32,064 nt of DNA from Pseudomonadota bacterium (GCA_021808545.1 JAKBBM010000001.1:85330-117393); one strand, 5' to 3'; numbered from the stretch's first letter, positions 23,801 through 30,367 are shown. Notes: a model not told the origin generated them from the sequence alone. A program made the numbers and translations.

Positions 23801-23885
23801 CATAGGCACGCTGTTTACGTTGTTTGTGGTGCCGGCGGTCTATACGGTGCTATCGGGCGAGAAGGTCGCGCCGCCCCAGGATTAG
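20829..23885 (+). CDS. RND efflux inner-membrane transporter (AcrB/MexF-like, HAE1 type)
   Basis: 'FIARPVLAITVSILIFVLGLRAVTSLPVQQYPQTESATITITTTYPGASPNTVAGFVTTPLENAVAQVNGIDYM', 'LVVDDAIIVVENVNRHL', 'GLISKHGILMTEVANEARLAGMSKREAIEHAASIRLRPILMTTSAMVLGVLPLIIASGAGAASRFAMGMVIATGL'. Confidence 0.97.
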   Translation: MKRLTDLFIARPVLAITVSILIFVLGLRAVTSLPVQQYPQTESATITITTTYPGASPNTVAGFVTTPLENAVAQVNGIDYMTSQSQLGTSTITINLRLNYDPDKALTEISARVNSVLYRLPTGVQQPVLTLAIGQTFDAMYIGFGSKELSGPQITDYVQRVVQPQLQAVPGVQTAEILGLQNYAMRIWLNPAKLAAYGLTSTDVWNALAANDFIAPIGSTKGQMTQMTLTANTDLHSASEFRNLILAHKNGAMIRLKDVAKVELGSDDYDLNVTMNNKAGLFIGIQAAPGANLLEVTNGIRKVFPSIKANLPQGLNAAIDFDSSKFVHASIREVLLALGEALLIVTLVVFAFLGSPRSVMIPVVAIPLSLIGAFAMMAAFGFTINLLTLLALVLSIGLVVDDAIIVVENVNRHLDLGETPMAAARAAAGELAGPIIAMTAVLIAVYVPIGFQSGLTGELFTEFAFTLAGAVTISALIALTLTPMLSSRLLRHIDRGERNWEARLISFIDRRMDEVHRLYTRLLRASLDTVPVTLTFAVLILASIYFLASGSSSELAPQEDQGVTFALATPPPNATTTQKTIWDHELGRILLQHKQVQLTFHFAFPGTDVTGEVLTPWDKRDKTSTQIQTILQKALDKGVAGEQVVVGQPPSLPGSHGLPVQFVIKSTNSFQSIYPVAQKVLAAALKSGKFIFLQSDLKIDQPEAQIIIDRDKAAALGLSMSQVGRVLAEALGGGYVNYFSLDGRSYKVIPQVQRRDRLNPADLNNYYVLSSGGINVPLSAIATIKTSVIPEAINHFQQQNAATLQGVPAPGVSLGEAMKTLQDIAATMLPADDHIDYGGQMRQLAHTSSGFLMTFGFAVIIIFLTLAALFNSFRDPFIILVSVPMSIAGALIFIYIGVGGLTLNIYTEVGLVTLMGLISKHGILMTEVANEARLAGMSKREAIEHAASIRLRPILMTTSAMVLGVLPLIIASGAGAASRFAMGMVIATGLAIGTLFTLFVVPAVYTVLSGEKVAPPQD

Positions 23886-23903
23886 GCCCGTTTTGGCATT
23901 CCG

Positions 23904-23933
23904 CCCCGCCATGGCAACGTGGCGGGGTTTTTT
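23904..23933 (+). terminator. Rho-independent terminator after the RND operon
   Basis: CCCCGCCA-tggcaacg-TGGCGGGG followed by TTTTTT. Confidence 0.9.
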
Positions 23934-24005
23934 GTGTAAAATTTCGCTTAGGACGCGAGTCTTAATCTTTTCTTAAACTCAAACTCGTGGCACGTTTTGC
24001 GTGTC

Positions 24006-24761
24006 ATGGCCAGAAATCACGCAACGACAGGTTTTGCCGACGTCTCCATGCTGGAGACGCTTTCGCCGGAGATCCGTCCGGGTAAGCCCGCCGTGAGCGC
24101 GGATGGGCATCGGGCCCGTTTGCGCGCGCGTTTTCTGGCGGGCGGGGCGGCGGCCCTGGCCGAGCATGAGCTGATCGAGATGCTGCTGTTCCTGGCCCTG
24201 CCGCGCCGCGACACCAAACCCATTGCCCGTTCGCTGATGGCGCGGTTCGGCTCTTTCGCCAATGTCATCTCGGCCTCTCTGCCCGATCTTCTGGCCGTGG
24301 ACGGGCTGGGCGAGGCCGGGGTTTCGGCGCTGAAAGTGGTGCAGGCCGCGGCCCAGCATTTGGCCAAGGCCGAGGTGCTCTACCGCCCCGTGCTCAGCAA
24401 CTGGGACCGGTTGATGGAATATCTGCAAAGCGTGCTTGCGCGCGAGAAGATCGAGCAGTTCCGCGTCTTGTTTCTCGATAACCGCAACCGCCTGCTGGCC
24501 GATATTCCGCAGGCCCGGGGGACGGTCAATCACACGCCTGTCTATCCACGCGAAGTGGTTAAACGGGCGCTGGAGCTGCACGCCACCGCCATTATCCTGG
24601 TCCATAACCATCCCAGCGGCGATCCGTCCCCCTCCGAGGAGGATATCCACATGACCCGCGAGATCCGGCATGCCGCCAATGCGTTGTCCATCGTGCTGCA
24701 CGACCATGTGATTGTCGGCAATGGGCAGTGGCTCAGTTTCAAGAAGGCGGGGCTTCTGTGA
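24006..24761 (+). CDS. radC: RadC family JAB-domain protein
   Basis: 'LIEMLLFLALPRRDTKPIARSLMARFGSFANVI', JAMM motif 'ATAIILVHNHPSGDPSPSEEDIHMTREI', 'LHDHVIVGNGQWLSFKKAGLL'. Confidence 0.94.
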   Translation: MARNHATTGFADVSMLETLSPEIRPGKPAVSADGHRARLRARFLAGGAAALAEHELIEMLLFLALPRRDTKPIARSLMARFGSFANVISASLPDLLAVDGLGEAGVSALKVVQAAAQHLAKAEVLYRPVLSNWDRLMEYLQSVLAREKIEQFRVLFLDNRNRLLADIPQARGTVNHTPVYPREVVKRALELHATAIILVHNHPSGDPSPSEEDIHMTREIRHAANALSIVLHDHVIVGNGQWLSFKKAGLL

Positions 24762-25512
24762 GCGGCGGGGCCCAGCCGGTGAGCACCGCCAAGCGCAGCA
24801 CGGCGTGCGCGCGGCCTTCCCGTTGGGGCAGTGCTGCCAGGGAAGCGGCAAACAGCCCGCGCGGCGGAATGGCGCGGCTGCGGGCCAGTAGCGCGTTCGT
24901 CTCGCCGGCTGTGCGCAGCTCATGCAACAGCGCCAGCGGGTTTTTATATAAAAAAGAGATATCCTCCGCATCGGCGACCGGCAGCACAAATCCGGCGCGG
25001 GTCAGCAGCCCGGCGCAGTCGCGTAATTCGGGAAAAGGCGAGATTCGCGGGCTGACCTTGCCGGTGAGCCGCTCTTCCGCCTCCAGCAATGTCTCGCGCA
25101 GCGCCTGCAGCGTGCCCAGTGCGGGCATGCTGGCCAGCAGCAGCCCGTCTGGCTTTAAGCTGCGGCGCAGTTGGATCAACGCACCGGGCAGATCATCCAG
25201 AAAATGCAGGGACAGATTCGCAACCACCAGGTCGAAAGCCTGCGCCGGCAGGCCGAAATTCTGCGGCCCGGCCAGCACTAGCGGCTTTCCGCCCGCTCGC
25301 GCCGCCATGGCGGGGGAAAAATCGGCCGACACAACCTCCATGCCGCGCGCCGCCAGGGCAGGGGCAATAACCCCGCGCCCGCCAAAATCCAGCGCGGTGG
25401 AAAAATGGCGGCTGGTATCGTCCAGGCGGTCTAGCAGCCGTTCGCCCAAAGCCTCCAGCACCGGAAACACGCGCGGCACATGCGCTGCCGCCCGCTCACG
25501 GTGTTTTACCAT
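24739..25512 (-). CDS. SAM-dependent methyltransferase, BioC/NDUFAF5-like
   Basis: 'ALDFGGRGVIAPALAARGMEVVSADFSPAM', 'FDLVVANLSLHFLDDLPGALIQLRRSLKPDGLLLASMPALGTLQALRETLLEAEERLTGKVSPRISPFPELRDCAGLLTRAGFVLPVAD'. ATG at 25512 preferred over TTG at 25539. Confidence 0.85.
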   Translation of the reverse strand: MVKHRERAAAHVPRVFPVLEALGERLLDRLDDTSRHFSTALDFGGRGVIAPALAARGMEVVSADFSPAMAARAGGKPLVLAGPQNFGLPAQAFDLVVANLSLHFLDDLPGALIQLRRSLKPDGLLLASMPALGTLQALRETLLEAEERLTGKVSPRISPFPELRDCAGLLTRAGFVLPVADAEDISFLYKNPLALLHELRTAGETNALLARSRAIPPRGLFAASLAALPQREGRAHAVLRLAVLTGWAPPLTEAPPS

Positions 25513-25539
25513 TGCCTCAAAATCGAAAATCGGGTGCAA

Positions 25540-26286
25540 ATGAAACCTCTACTGCGCTGGATGCTGGATACCGTGCTGCCGCCCTCTTGTCTTGCCTGCG
25601 ATACGCCGGTGGAGCGGGTGGGGCAATTCTGCCTGGATTGTTTCCGCCGGGCGAATTTTATCGCGGGGCCGGTATGCCGCTGCTGTGGCGTGCCGCTGCC
25701 TTATGCCGAGGCAGGCGGGCAGCCGCGTTATTGCCATGCCTGCACGGCGCAGCCGCCCGTTTTTGCCCAGGCGCGCGCCGCATTGCGGTATGATGAGGTT
25801 GCTCGCCGGCTGATTCTGCCACTGAAATATGCCGACCATACCGAGGCGACCGAGGGGCTGGCACGGTTGATGCGCCGTCCGGGCGAGGCGATGCTCCAGG
25901 CGGCGCGGCTGATCGTGCCCGTGCCGCTGCACTTGTCGCGCCTGCGCGCGCGGCGCTTTAACCAGGCTGCATTGCTCGCCATTGCGCTTGCACGGCTGAC
26001 GGGCCGCCCCGTGGCGGCTGATGCGCTGATCCGCACCCGCCCCACCGCGCCGCTGGAGGGTATGGGGGTGGCCGCGCGCCAGGCGGAGTTGGAAGGCGCC
26101 ATTGCGCTGCGGCCTGGGGCCGGGGTGGCGGGTAAGCGGGTGTTGCTGGTCGATGATGTGATGACCTCGGGTGCGACCGCCAATGCCTGTGCCGCGGTGC
26201 TGCTTGCCAATGGTGCAACACGGGTGGATGTGTTGACCACCGCGCGCGTGGCTGATCCGCGCCTGGAAAACGGGGGGCTTGCATAG
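25540..26286 (+). CDS. comF: ComF family protein (phosphoribosyltransferase-like)
   Basis: N-terminal zinc cysteines 'LPPSCLACDTPVERVGQFCLDCF...CRCCGVPL...YCHACTAQPP'; PRPP loop 'VLLVDDVMTSGATANACAAVL'. ATG at 25540. Confidence 0.92.
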   Translation: MKPLLRWMLDTVLPPSCLACDTPVERVGQFCLDCFRRANFIAGPVCRCCGVPLPYAEAGGQPRYCHACTAQPPVFAQARAALRYDEVARRLILPLKYADHTEATEGLARLMRRPGEAMLQAARLIVPVPLHLSRLRARRFNQAALLAIALARLTGRPVAADALIRTRPTAPLEGMGVAARQAELEGAIALRPGAGVAGKRVLLVDDVMTSGATANACAAVLLANGATRVDVLTTARVADPRLENGGLA

Positions 26287-26313
26287 TTCGGGCGCTGAGC
26301 TAATTGCTCAAGA

Positions 26314-26571
26314 ATGGCTGATGTCGAGATTTATACCCAACCTTTTTGTCCCTATTGCGCGCGCGCCATGGCGCTGTTGCGTGAGAAGGATGTAGCGTTT
26401 CGTGAGATCGCGGCGCCGCATGGCACGCCAGAGCGGGCAGAGGCGATCGAACGGTCGGGCGGGCGCACCACCGTGCCGCAGATTTTCATCAATGGCGCCG
26501 CGATTGGCGGATGCGACGATTTGTTCGCCCTTGCCCGCGCGGGCAAGCTTGATCCGCTATTGGCATCATGA
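26314..26571 (+). CDS. grxC: Glutaredoxin 3
   Basis: 'VEIYTQPFCPYCARAMALLREKDVAFREI', 'GGRTTVPQIFINGAAIGGCDDLFALARAGKLDPLL'. Confidence 0.95.
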   Translation: MADVEIYTQPFCPYCARAMALLREKDVAFREIAAPHGTPERAEAIERSGGRTTVPQIFINGAAIGGCDDLFALARAGKLDPLLAS

Positions 26572-27038
26572 TTCACTATAATTTGCGCTGCGCCGCCGGG
26601 CATGAGTTCGATGGCTGGTTCAAGGATAGTGCTGGCTTTGAGACGCAGGCGGAAGCCGGGCTGGTCGCCTGCCCGCAATGCGGCGAACGCCAGGTAACGC
26701 GCGCCCTGATGACCCCGAGTATTCCCAAGAAGACGCGTGCGGTCACTGTTGCCGCCGAAATGCCGCCCGCGCCCGCGCCCGCGCCCGCGCCCGAGCCCGC
26801 GGCCGGCGGTGTGATGCCAGATGCCGTGCGCGCCGTGCTGCATAAGCTGCGCGCCGAGGTGGAGAAGAATTGCGACTATGTTGGCGCGGATTTCGCGGCC
26901 GAGGCTCGGCGGATTCACGAGGGCGAGGCCCCGCCGCGCGGCATTTATGGCGAGAGCACGCAAGAGGAAGCCGAATCCCTGGCCGAGGAGGGCATCGCCT
27001 TTGCCCGCATCCCCTGGGTGCCACGCAACGAATCTTGA
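26568..27038 (+). CDS. DUF1178 family protein
   Basis: 'MIHYNLRCAAGHEFDGWFKDSAGFETQAEAGLVACPQCGERQVTRALMTPSI', 'NCDYVGADFAAEARRIHEGEAPPRGIYGESTQEEAESLAEEGIAFARIPW'. ATGA overlap with grxC. Confidence 0.92.
   Translation: MIHYNLRCAAGHEFDGWFKDSAGFETQAEAGLVACPQCGERQVTRALMTPSIPKKTRAVTVAAEMPPAPAPAPAPEPAAGGVMPDAVRAVLHKLRAEVEKNCDYVGADFAAEARRIHEGEAPPRGIYGESTQEEAESLAEEGIAFARIPWVPRNES
26763..26802 (+). repeat. GC-only hexamer repeat encoding a Pro-Ala linker
   Basis: Reiterated GCCCGC/CCCGCG units encoding 'PPAPAPAPAPEPA' between the zinc-ribbon-like N-terminus and the conserved C-terminus of the DUF1178 protein. Confidence 0.8.
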
Positions 27039-27046
27039 GCGTGGCC

Positions 27047-27844
27047 ATGCAGGAGATTGTGTTTTCAGCCGATGATTTCGGCCTCACCGAATCGGTGAAC
27101 GAGGCGGTGGAGCAGGCGCATCTGCGCGGGCGGCTGACCCAGGCCAGCCTGATGGTGGCCGCCCCGGCGGCGGCGGATGCGGTGCGCCGGGCCCGCGCGC
27201 TGGCCAATTTGCGCGTGGGGCTGCATCTGGTGCTGGTGGAGGGGGATTCGGTGCTTGGCCATGCCCGCCTGCCGCAGATTACGGGTGTGGATGGTCGCTT
27301 TACCGCCGATCAGGCGCGCCTGGGCGTGAAATATTTTTTCTCGCGCGCGGCTAGGCGCGAGTTGCGGGCTGAGATCGAGGCGCAATTCGCCGCCTTTGCC
27401 GCCACCGGCCTGCCCTTGCATCATGCCGACGCGCATAAGCATATGCATCTGCACCCCACGGTCGCGCGGATCATGATTGAGGTGGGCAAACGCTACGGGC
27501 TGCGGCGGCTGCGTGTTCCGGCCGAGCCGCCTGCCGTGCTGGCCGCCTGTGGCGAGCCTGTGGGGCTGGGCGGGCGCGCACTTTATGCCTGGAGCCGGTT
27601 GCTGCGTTGGCAGGCGCGCGGGTTGGAGGTGCCAGACCAGGTATTTGGCATCATCTGGTCCGGCCATATGACGCGTGAGCGGATCGAGCGGTTGCTCTTA
27701 CATTTGCCGCCCGGGCGGACGGAAATTTACACCCATCCCGCCACCGCGCGCGATGACATGCTGGCGCGGCTGATGCCCGATTACGAGCATGTGGCCGAAT
27801 TCGAGGCGCTGCTGGCCGCCGCCCTGCCGCCGGAGGCGACATAA
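27047..27844 (+). CDS. hpnK: Hopanoid biosynthesis-associated protein HpnK (YdjC-like deacetylase fold)
   Basis: 'EIVFSADDFGLTESVNEAVEQAHLRGRLTQASLMVAAPAAADAV', 'VGLHLVLVEGDSVL', 'GLPLHHADAHKHMHLHPTVARIMIEVGKRYGLRRLRVPAEPP', 'DQVFGIIWSGHMTRERIERLLLHLPPGRTEIYTHPA'. Likely ATG at 27047. Confidence 0.92.
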   Translation: MQEIVFSADDFGLTESVNEAVEQAHLRGRLTQASLMVAAPAAADAVRRARALANLRVGLHLVLVEGDSVLGHARLPQITGVDGRFTADQARLGVKYFFSRAARRELRAEIEAQFAAFAATGLPLHHADAHKHMHLHPTVARIMIEVGKRYGLRRLRVPAEPPAVLAACGEPVGLGGRALYAWSRLLRWQARGLEVPDQVFGIIWSGHMTRERIERLLLHLPPGRTEIYTHPATARDDMLARLMPDYEHVAEFEALLAAALPPEAT

Positions 27845-27871
27845 AAAAACCCGGGATAGCCCGGGTTTTTT
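27844..27871. terminator. Bidirectional Rho-independent terminator after hpnK
   Basis: AAAAAACCCGGG-ATAG-CCCGGGTTTTTT, perfect symmetric arms beginning at the last base of the hpnK TAA. Confidence 0.93.
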
Positions 27872-27929
27872 CTGAACCATCTTAGCGCTTGGAGAACTGG
27901 AATGTTTGTAAGGCACTGTTTTTCATTAG

Positions 27930-27948
27930 TTATTTTTGACAAAAATAA
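27930..27948. repeat. AT-rich 19-nt perfect palindrome
   Basis: TTATTTTTG-A-CAAAAATAA, 9-bp arms. Followed closely by the direct repeat TCTGTGAA...TCTGTGAA (27949-27967). Confidence 0.7.
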
Positions 27949-27992
27949 TCTGTGAATGATCTGTGAAAGCCGTTTGGCAGATTGCTTGTTCA

Positions 27993-28337
27993 TCAGGCCA
28001 CCTTGCGCAAGGTAAAGTCCACATGCACCGCATCATAGGGAAAGATCACGTGCCCGCTGTCGGTGCGGTCAAGCACGCCCGCGGCCACGAGGGCTTGCAC
28101 GTCGCCATGCACGGCCTTCACGTCGCGGCCAACGTGACGGGCAATCTCCCGGATGGTCATTTCACCTTGTGCCGTCATGGCCTGCAAAATGTCCCACCGC
28201 TTGGCAGTCAGCACCTTCCATAGCAGTTCGACAGTTACAAAGCTGATAAATTCGCCAAGCTTCTCACCGCGAAAGGCGGCGGCCATCTGGTGCTGTGTGT
28301 CCTCGATCGAGGACACACCGAGCGTTACAGTTCTCAT
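27993..28337 (-). CDS. HTH-domain antitoxin, TumA-like / HVO_A0114-family DNA-binding protein
   Basis: Winged-HTH 'AKRWDILQAMTAQGEMTIREIARHVGRDVKAVHGDVQALVAAGVLDRTDSGHVIFPYDAVHVDFTLRKVA'. The ATG overlaps the upstream toxin stop (ATGA at 28337-28334). Confidence 0.78.
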   Translation of the reverse strand: MRTVTLGVSSIEDTQHQMAAAFRGEKLGEFISFVTVELLWKVLTAKRWDILQAMTAQGEMTIREIARHVGRDVKAVHGDVQALVAAGVLDRTDSGHVIFPYDAVHVDFTLRKVA

Positions 28338-28621
28338 TGTTCTGCCCTCCATGTTTCCACGTCTTTCCAAAAGTCCGCTTGCAGGGTCGCAAGGTCAGTG
28401 AAGCAGTACGGCACTTCGCGTTCCCCGACATGCTTATGATCGCCCTTGCCGGCCTCGTTGTCGTAGCGCAGCAAGCACACACCTTCCGCTACCAAGGCCA
28501 ACCGATACTTGAAGCCATGCAAGCTGCCACGCACGGGATCAGGCACCCGCCAGATCACCATTTCCACGAACGCCGTCTCCGACAAGCCCTGGCGTTTACG
28601 GAACAACAACTCAGCTTCCAT
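28334..28621 (-). CDS. TumE-family toxin (DUF6516-like)
   Basis: 'MEAELLFRKRQGLSETAFVEMVIWRVPDPVRGSLHGFKYRLALVAEGVCLLRYDNEAGKGDHKHVGEREVPYCFTDLATLQADFWKDVETWR', with the typical 'YDNE.GKGDHKH' segment. ATG at 28621 rather than the ORF-track start at 28669, which is upstream of the promoter elements. Confidence 0.78.
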   Translation of the reverse strand: MEAELLFRKRQGLSETAFVEMVIWRVPDPVRGSLHGFKYRLALVAEGVCLLRYDNEAGKGDHKHVGEREVPYCFTDLATLQADFWKDVETWRAEQ

Positions 28622-28668
28622 GTTGGAGTCTATACCAACAAGTAATGCTGTTGTCAATTGGTCCAACA
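28621..28668 (-). promoter_or_regulatory. tumE promoter with two palindromic candidate operators
   Basis: Minus strand: TTGACA (28657-28652), 17-bp spacer, TATAGA (28634-28629), 7 nt, ATG. Palindromes TGTTG-N10-CAACA at 28621-28640 and 28649-28668. Confidence 0.7.
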
Positions 28669-28812
28669 AGATGTCCGGCCGACTTTCCGAAATCTTTTGG
28701 CCTCAAGGAACGGAAGGGGACGGACAGTTTTAGAACGATGCCGGGGTAAGACGAGCATTAGGCTGTTTCCCCAGCGCTCGGCCCGGGGGGCTAAATGGCC
28801 GCTGTGGGTAGT

Positions 28813-29565
28813 TTAGCGCCAGTCAAAACTATCCTGGCTGGACGGTGGTTTGCGTGGCTGGCGGGACCGTATAGCATCCCAGTTGATTGGCTTCGTCATA
28901 ACATGATCGAAAGCGTCAACCACACGCTGAAGAACCTCTACGACGTCAGAAGCAGCAACAAGAGGCAGCGTATTCGATGAATAAACACGGGGTACACGCT
29001 CTTTTAACCCCGGCGGGACGCTTAAATCGAAAATTTCAAGGTCCATAGGACCATATCCAGGTCCGAATACGTCGTCGTCACGTAGAAGCGTATGCCTGAG
29101 GGCGGAACCCATAAGGCCAAGTTGGTGCGTGCTCAGGGCAAACCCCCGCCGAGGCTGGACCCAGAAGAATTTGGGAATCCTGTTCTCCAAATAGATAAAA
29201 TCAGCTCGAACACGAATGATCACATCCTTGCGGAGCCGAATGACGCCCGGTGGTAGACTCAGGCGGTGATCATCAATGTTGATGCACCGAACGTCGCGGC
29301 CCTCGCCGTGGTCCCACAAAAATTCTGTGACATCTAGATTGATCTTGCGTTCAGTTTCCAAACGCAACCGTTCACATCCACGCTTCAAGGCAGCAAACGG
29401 TACAGCATGTGAAAAAGCGGTCTGGCTATTTGCACGGGCGTGGCGATAGCTCACGGAAGGAACGGGCCGGGTAAGGTGCAACTCAACCTGCTCGACCGTT
29501 CTTTCAAACGTCGATTCCCATAGCCGGACCAAATCATGAAGATCGGGCAATTTCGGGGGACTCAC
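28813..29565 (-). CDS. Uncharacterised protein, candidate toxin partner of the upstream DUF4065 protein
   Basis: About 250-262 aa ORF in the same orientation as, and overlapping or abutting, the DUF4065 gene. Start ambiguous: TTG at 29601 (35-bp overlap) or GTG at 29565 (just after the DUF4065 stop). No family recognised by eye. Confidence 0.65.
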   Translation of the reverse strand: MSPPKLPDLHDLVRLWESTFERTVEQVELHLTRPVPSVSYRHARANSQTAFSHAVPFAALKRGCERLRLETERKINLDVTEFLWDHGEGRDVRCINIDDHRLSLPPGVIRLRKDVIIRVRADFIYLENRIPKFFWVQPRRGFALSTHQLGLMGSALRHTLLRDDDVFGPGYGPMDLEIFDLSVPPGLKERVPRVYSSNTLPLVAASDVVEVLQRVVDAFDHVMTKPINWDAIRSRQPRKPPSSQDSFDWR

Positions 29566-29566
29566 C

Positions 29567-30127
29567 TCAGCATATTGACGGATTGTACCCGAGTCGGGCA
29601 AGAGTATTTGTGGACGAGAAGCAATCTTTTAAAAAATCATCGCTGTTCTGGTGAAGAAAATCTCGCCGGATTGCTTCGTTACTGATCCTCATGCCCAAAG
29701 AAATTTTGTTGTCGGGCTTATTCCAGACTTGGTCCCAAGGACCACCTGGCCGGTGGGTCATGCGTGACAATTCATATGCGTCGATGTGACCGTAGGCCAT
29801 AACAATGGTGCGCAGCAACTTAGCCGCCCCCTCGTTAAACTCGGCCGTCCACGGGTGAACAGATTCAGTCAGCGGATCAAACCAAGTCGCAGGCTGTGAA
29901 ACTGGATCACGACCGAATTTTTTGAATGCTGTATAGACACTTCCCAGTACAGGTCCAAAATCCCATGCCTCAAATTCTTGTTTGAGAAGGGGGTGCCCCG
30001 TCTGAGCCAAGTACCAACCGTGGGCGTAATAGAGGATTTTCTGGATAGCCATTGGCGTCAAAGCGAGCCTCTCCGAGACTGCTAGATCAAGCATAAAATT
30101 AGCTGCGGCCCTGGCATCGTATGTCAT
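29567..30127 (-). CDS. DUF4065 (Panacea / SocA-like antitoxin) domain protein
   Basis: 'AAANFMLDLAVSERLALTPMAIQKILYYAHGWYLAQTGHPLLKQEFEAWDFGPVLGSVYTAFKKFG', the hallmark 'KLLYYA.GW.LA..G.PL....FEAW.YGPV' of DUF4065. Confidence 0.9.
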   Translation of the reverse strand: MTYDARAAANFMLDLAVSERLALTPMAIQKILYYAHGWYLAQTGHPLLKQEFEAWDFGPVLGSVYTAFKKFGRDPVSQPATWFDPLTESVHPWTAEFNEGAAKLLRTIVMAYGHIDAYELSRMTHRPGGPWDQVWNKPDNKISLGMRISNEAIRRDFLHQNSDDFLKDCFSSTNTLARLGYNPSIC

Positions 30128-30290
30128 GTCAATTTGCGTGATGCTTCATCTTGCCCTCGACATGCGTAGGTTGAGCGTCCGAATCGACTCCCCTTGCTTT
30201 TATTTACCTTAGCAGCCCCGACAAAAAAATGTCATGTGGTCTGGAACGGCGCCGCCGATTTTTGCGAGGTAGTTCAGGCCTTGCCTTGAC

Positions 30291-30307
30291 GGCCCGTTCG
30301 ACGGGCC
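30291..30307. repeat. Short GC-rich hairpin downstream of traA
   Basis: GGCCCGT-TCG-ACGGGCC, 7-bp perfect stem with 3-nt loop, in the traA-DUF4065 gap. Confidence 0.6.
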
Positions 30308-30367
30308 AAGAGACTGATCCGCTAAGCACAAAAGTGCGATTTGTAGCCAACAACACCTGAGGGAACA

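Noticed and set aside
28670-28812. Possible IS/transposase remnant or terminator region (GCTAAA...TTTAGC inverted repeat, 'ggaacggaaggggacggacag')
   Set aside because: No transposase fragment, no terminal inverted repeats and no target duplication could be read; arms are only 6 bp, so not called.
28795-28980. 61-aa plus-strand ORF 'MAAVGSLAPVKTILAGRWFAWLAG...'
   Set aside because: Antisense to the candidate toxin ORF, no domain recognised; probably spurious.
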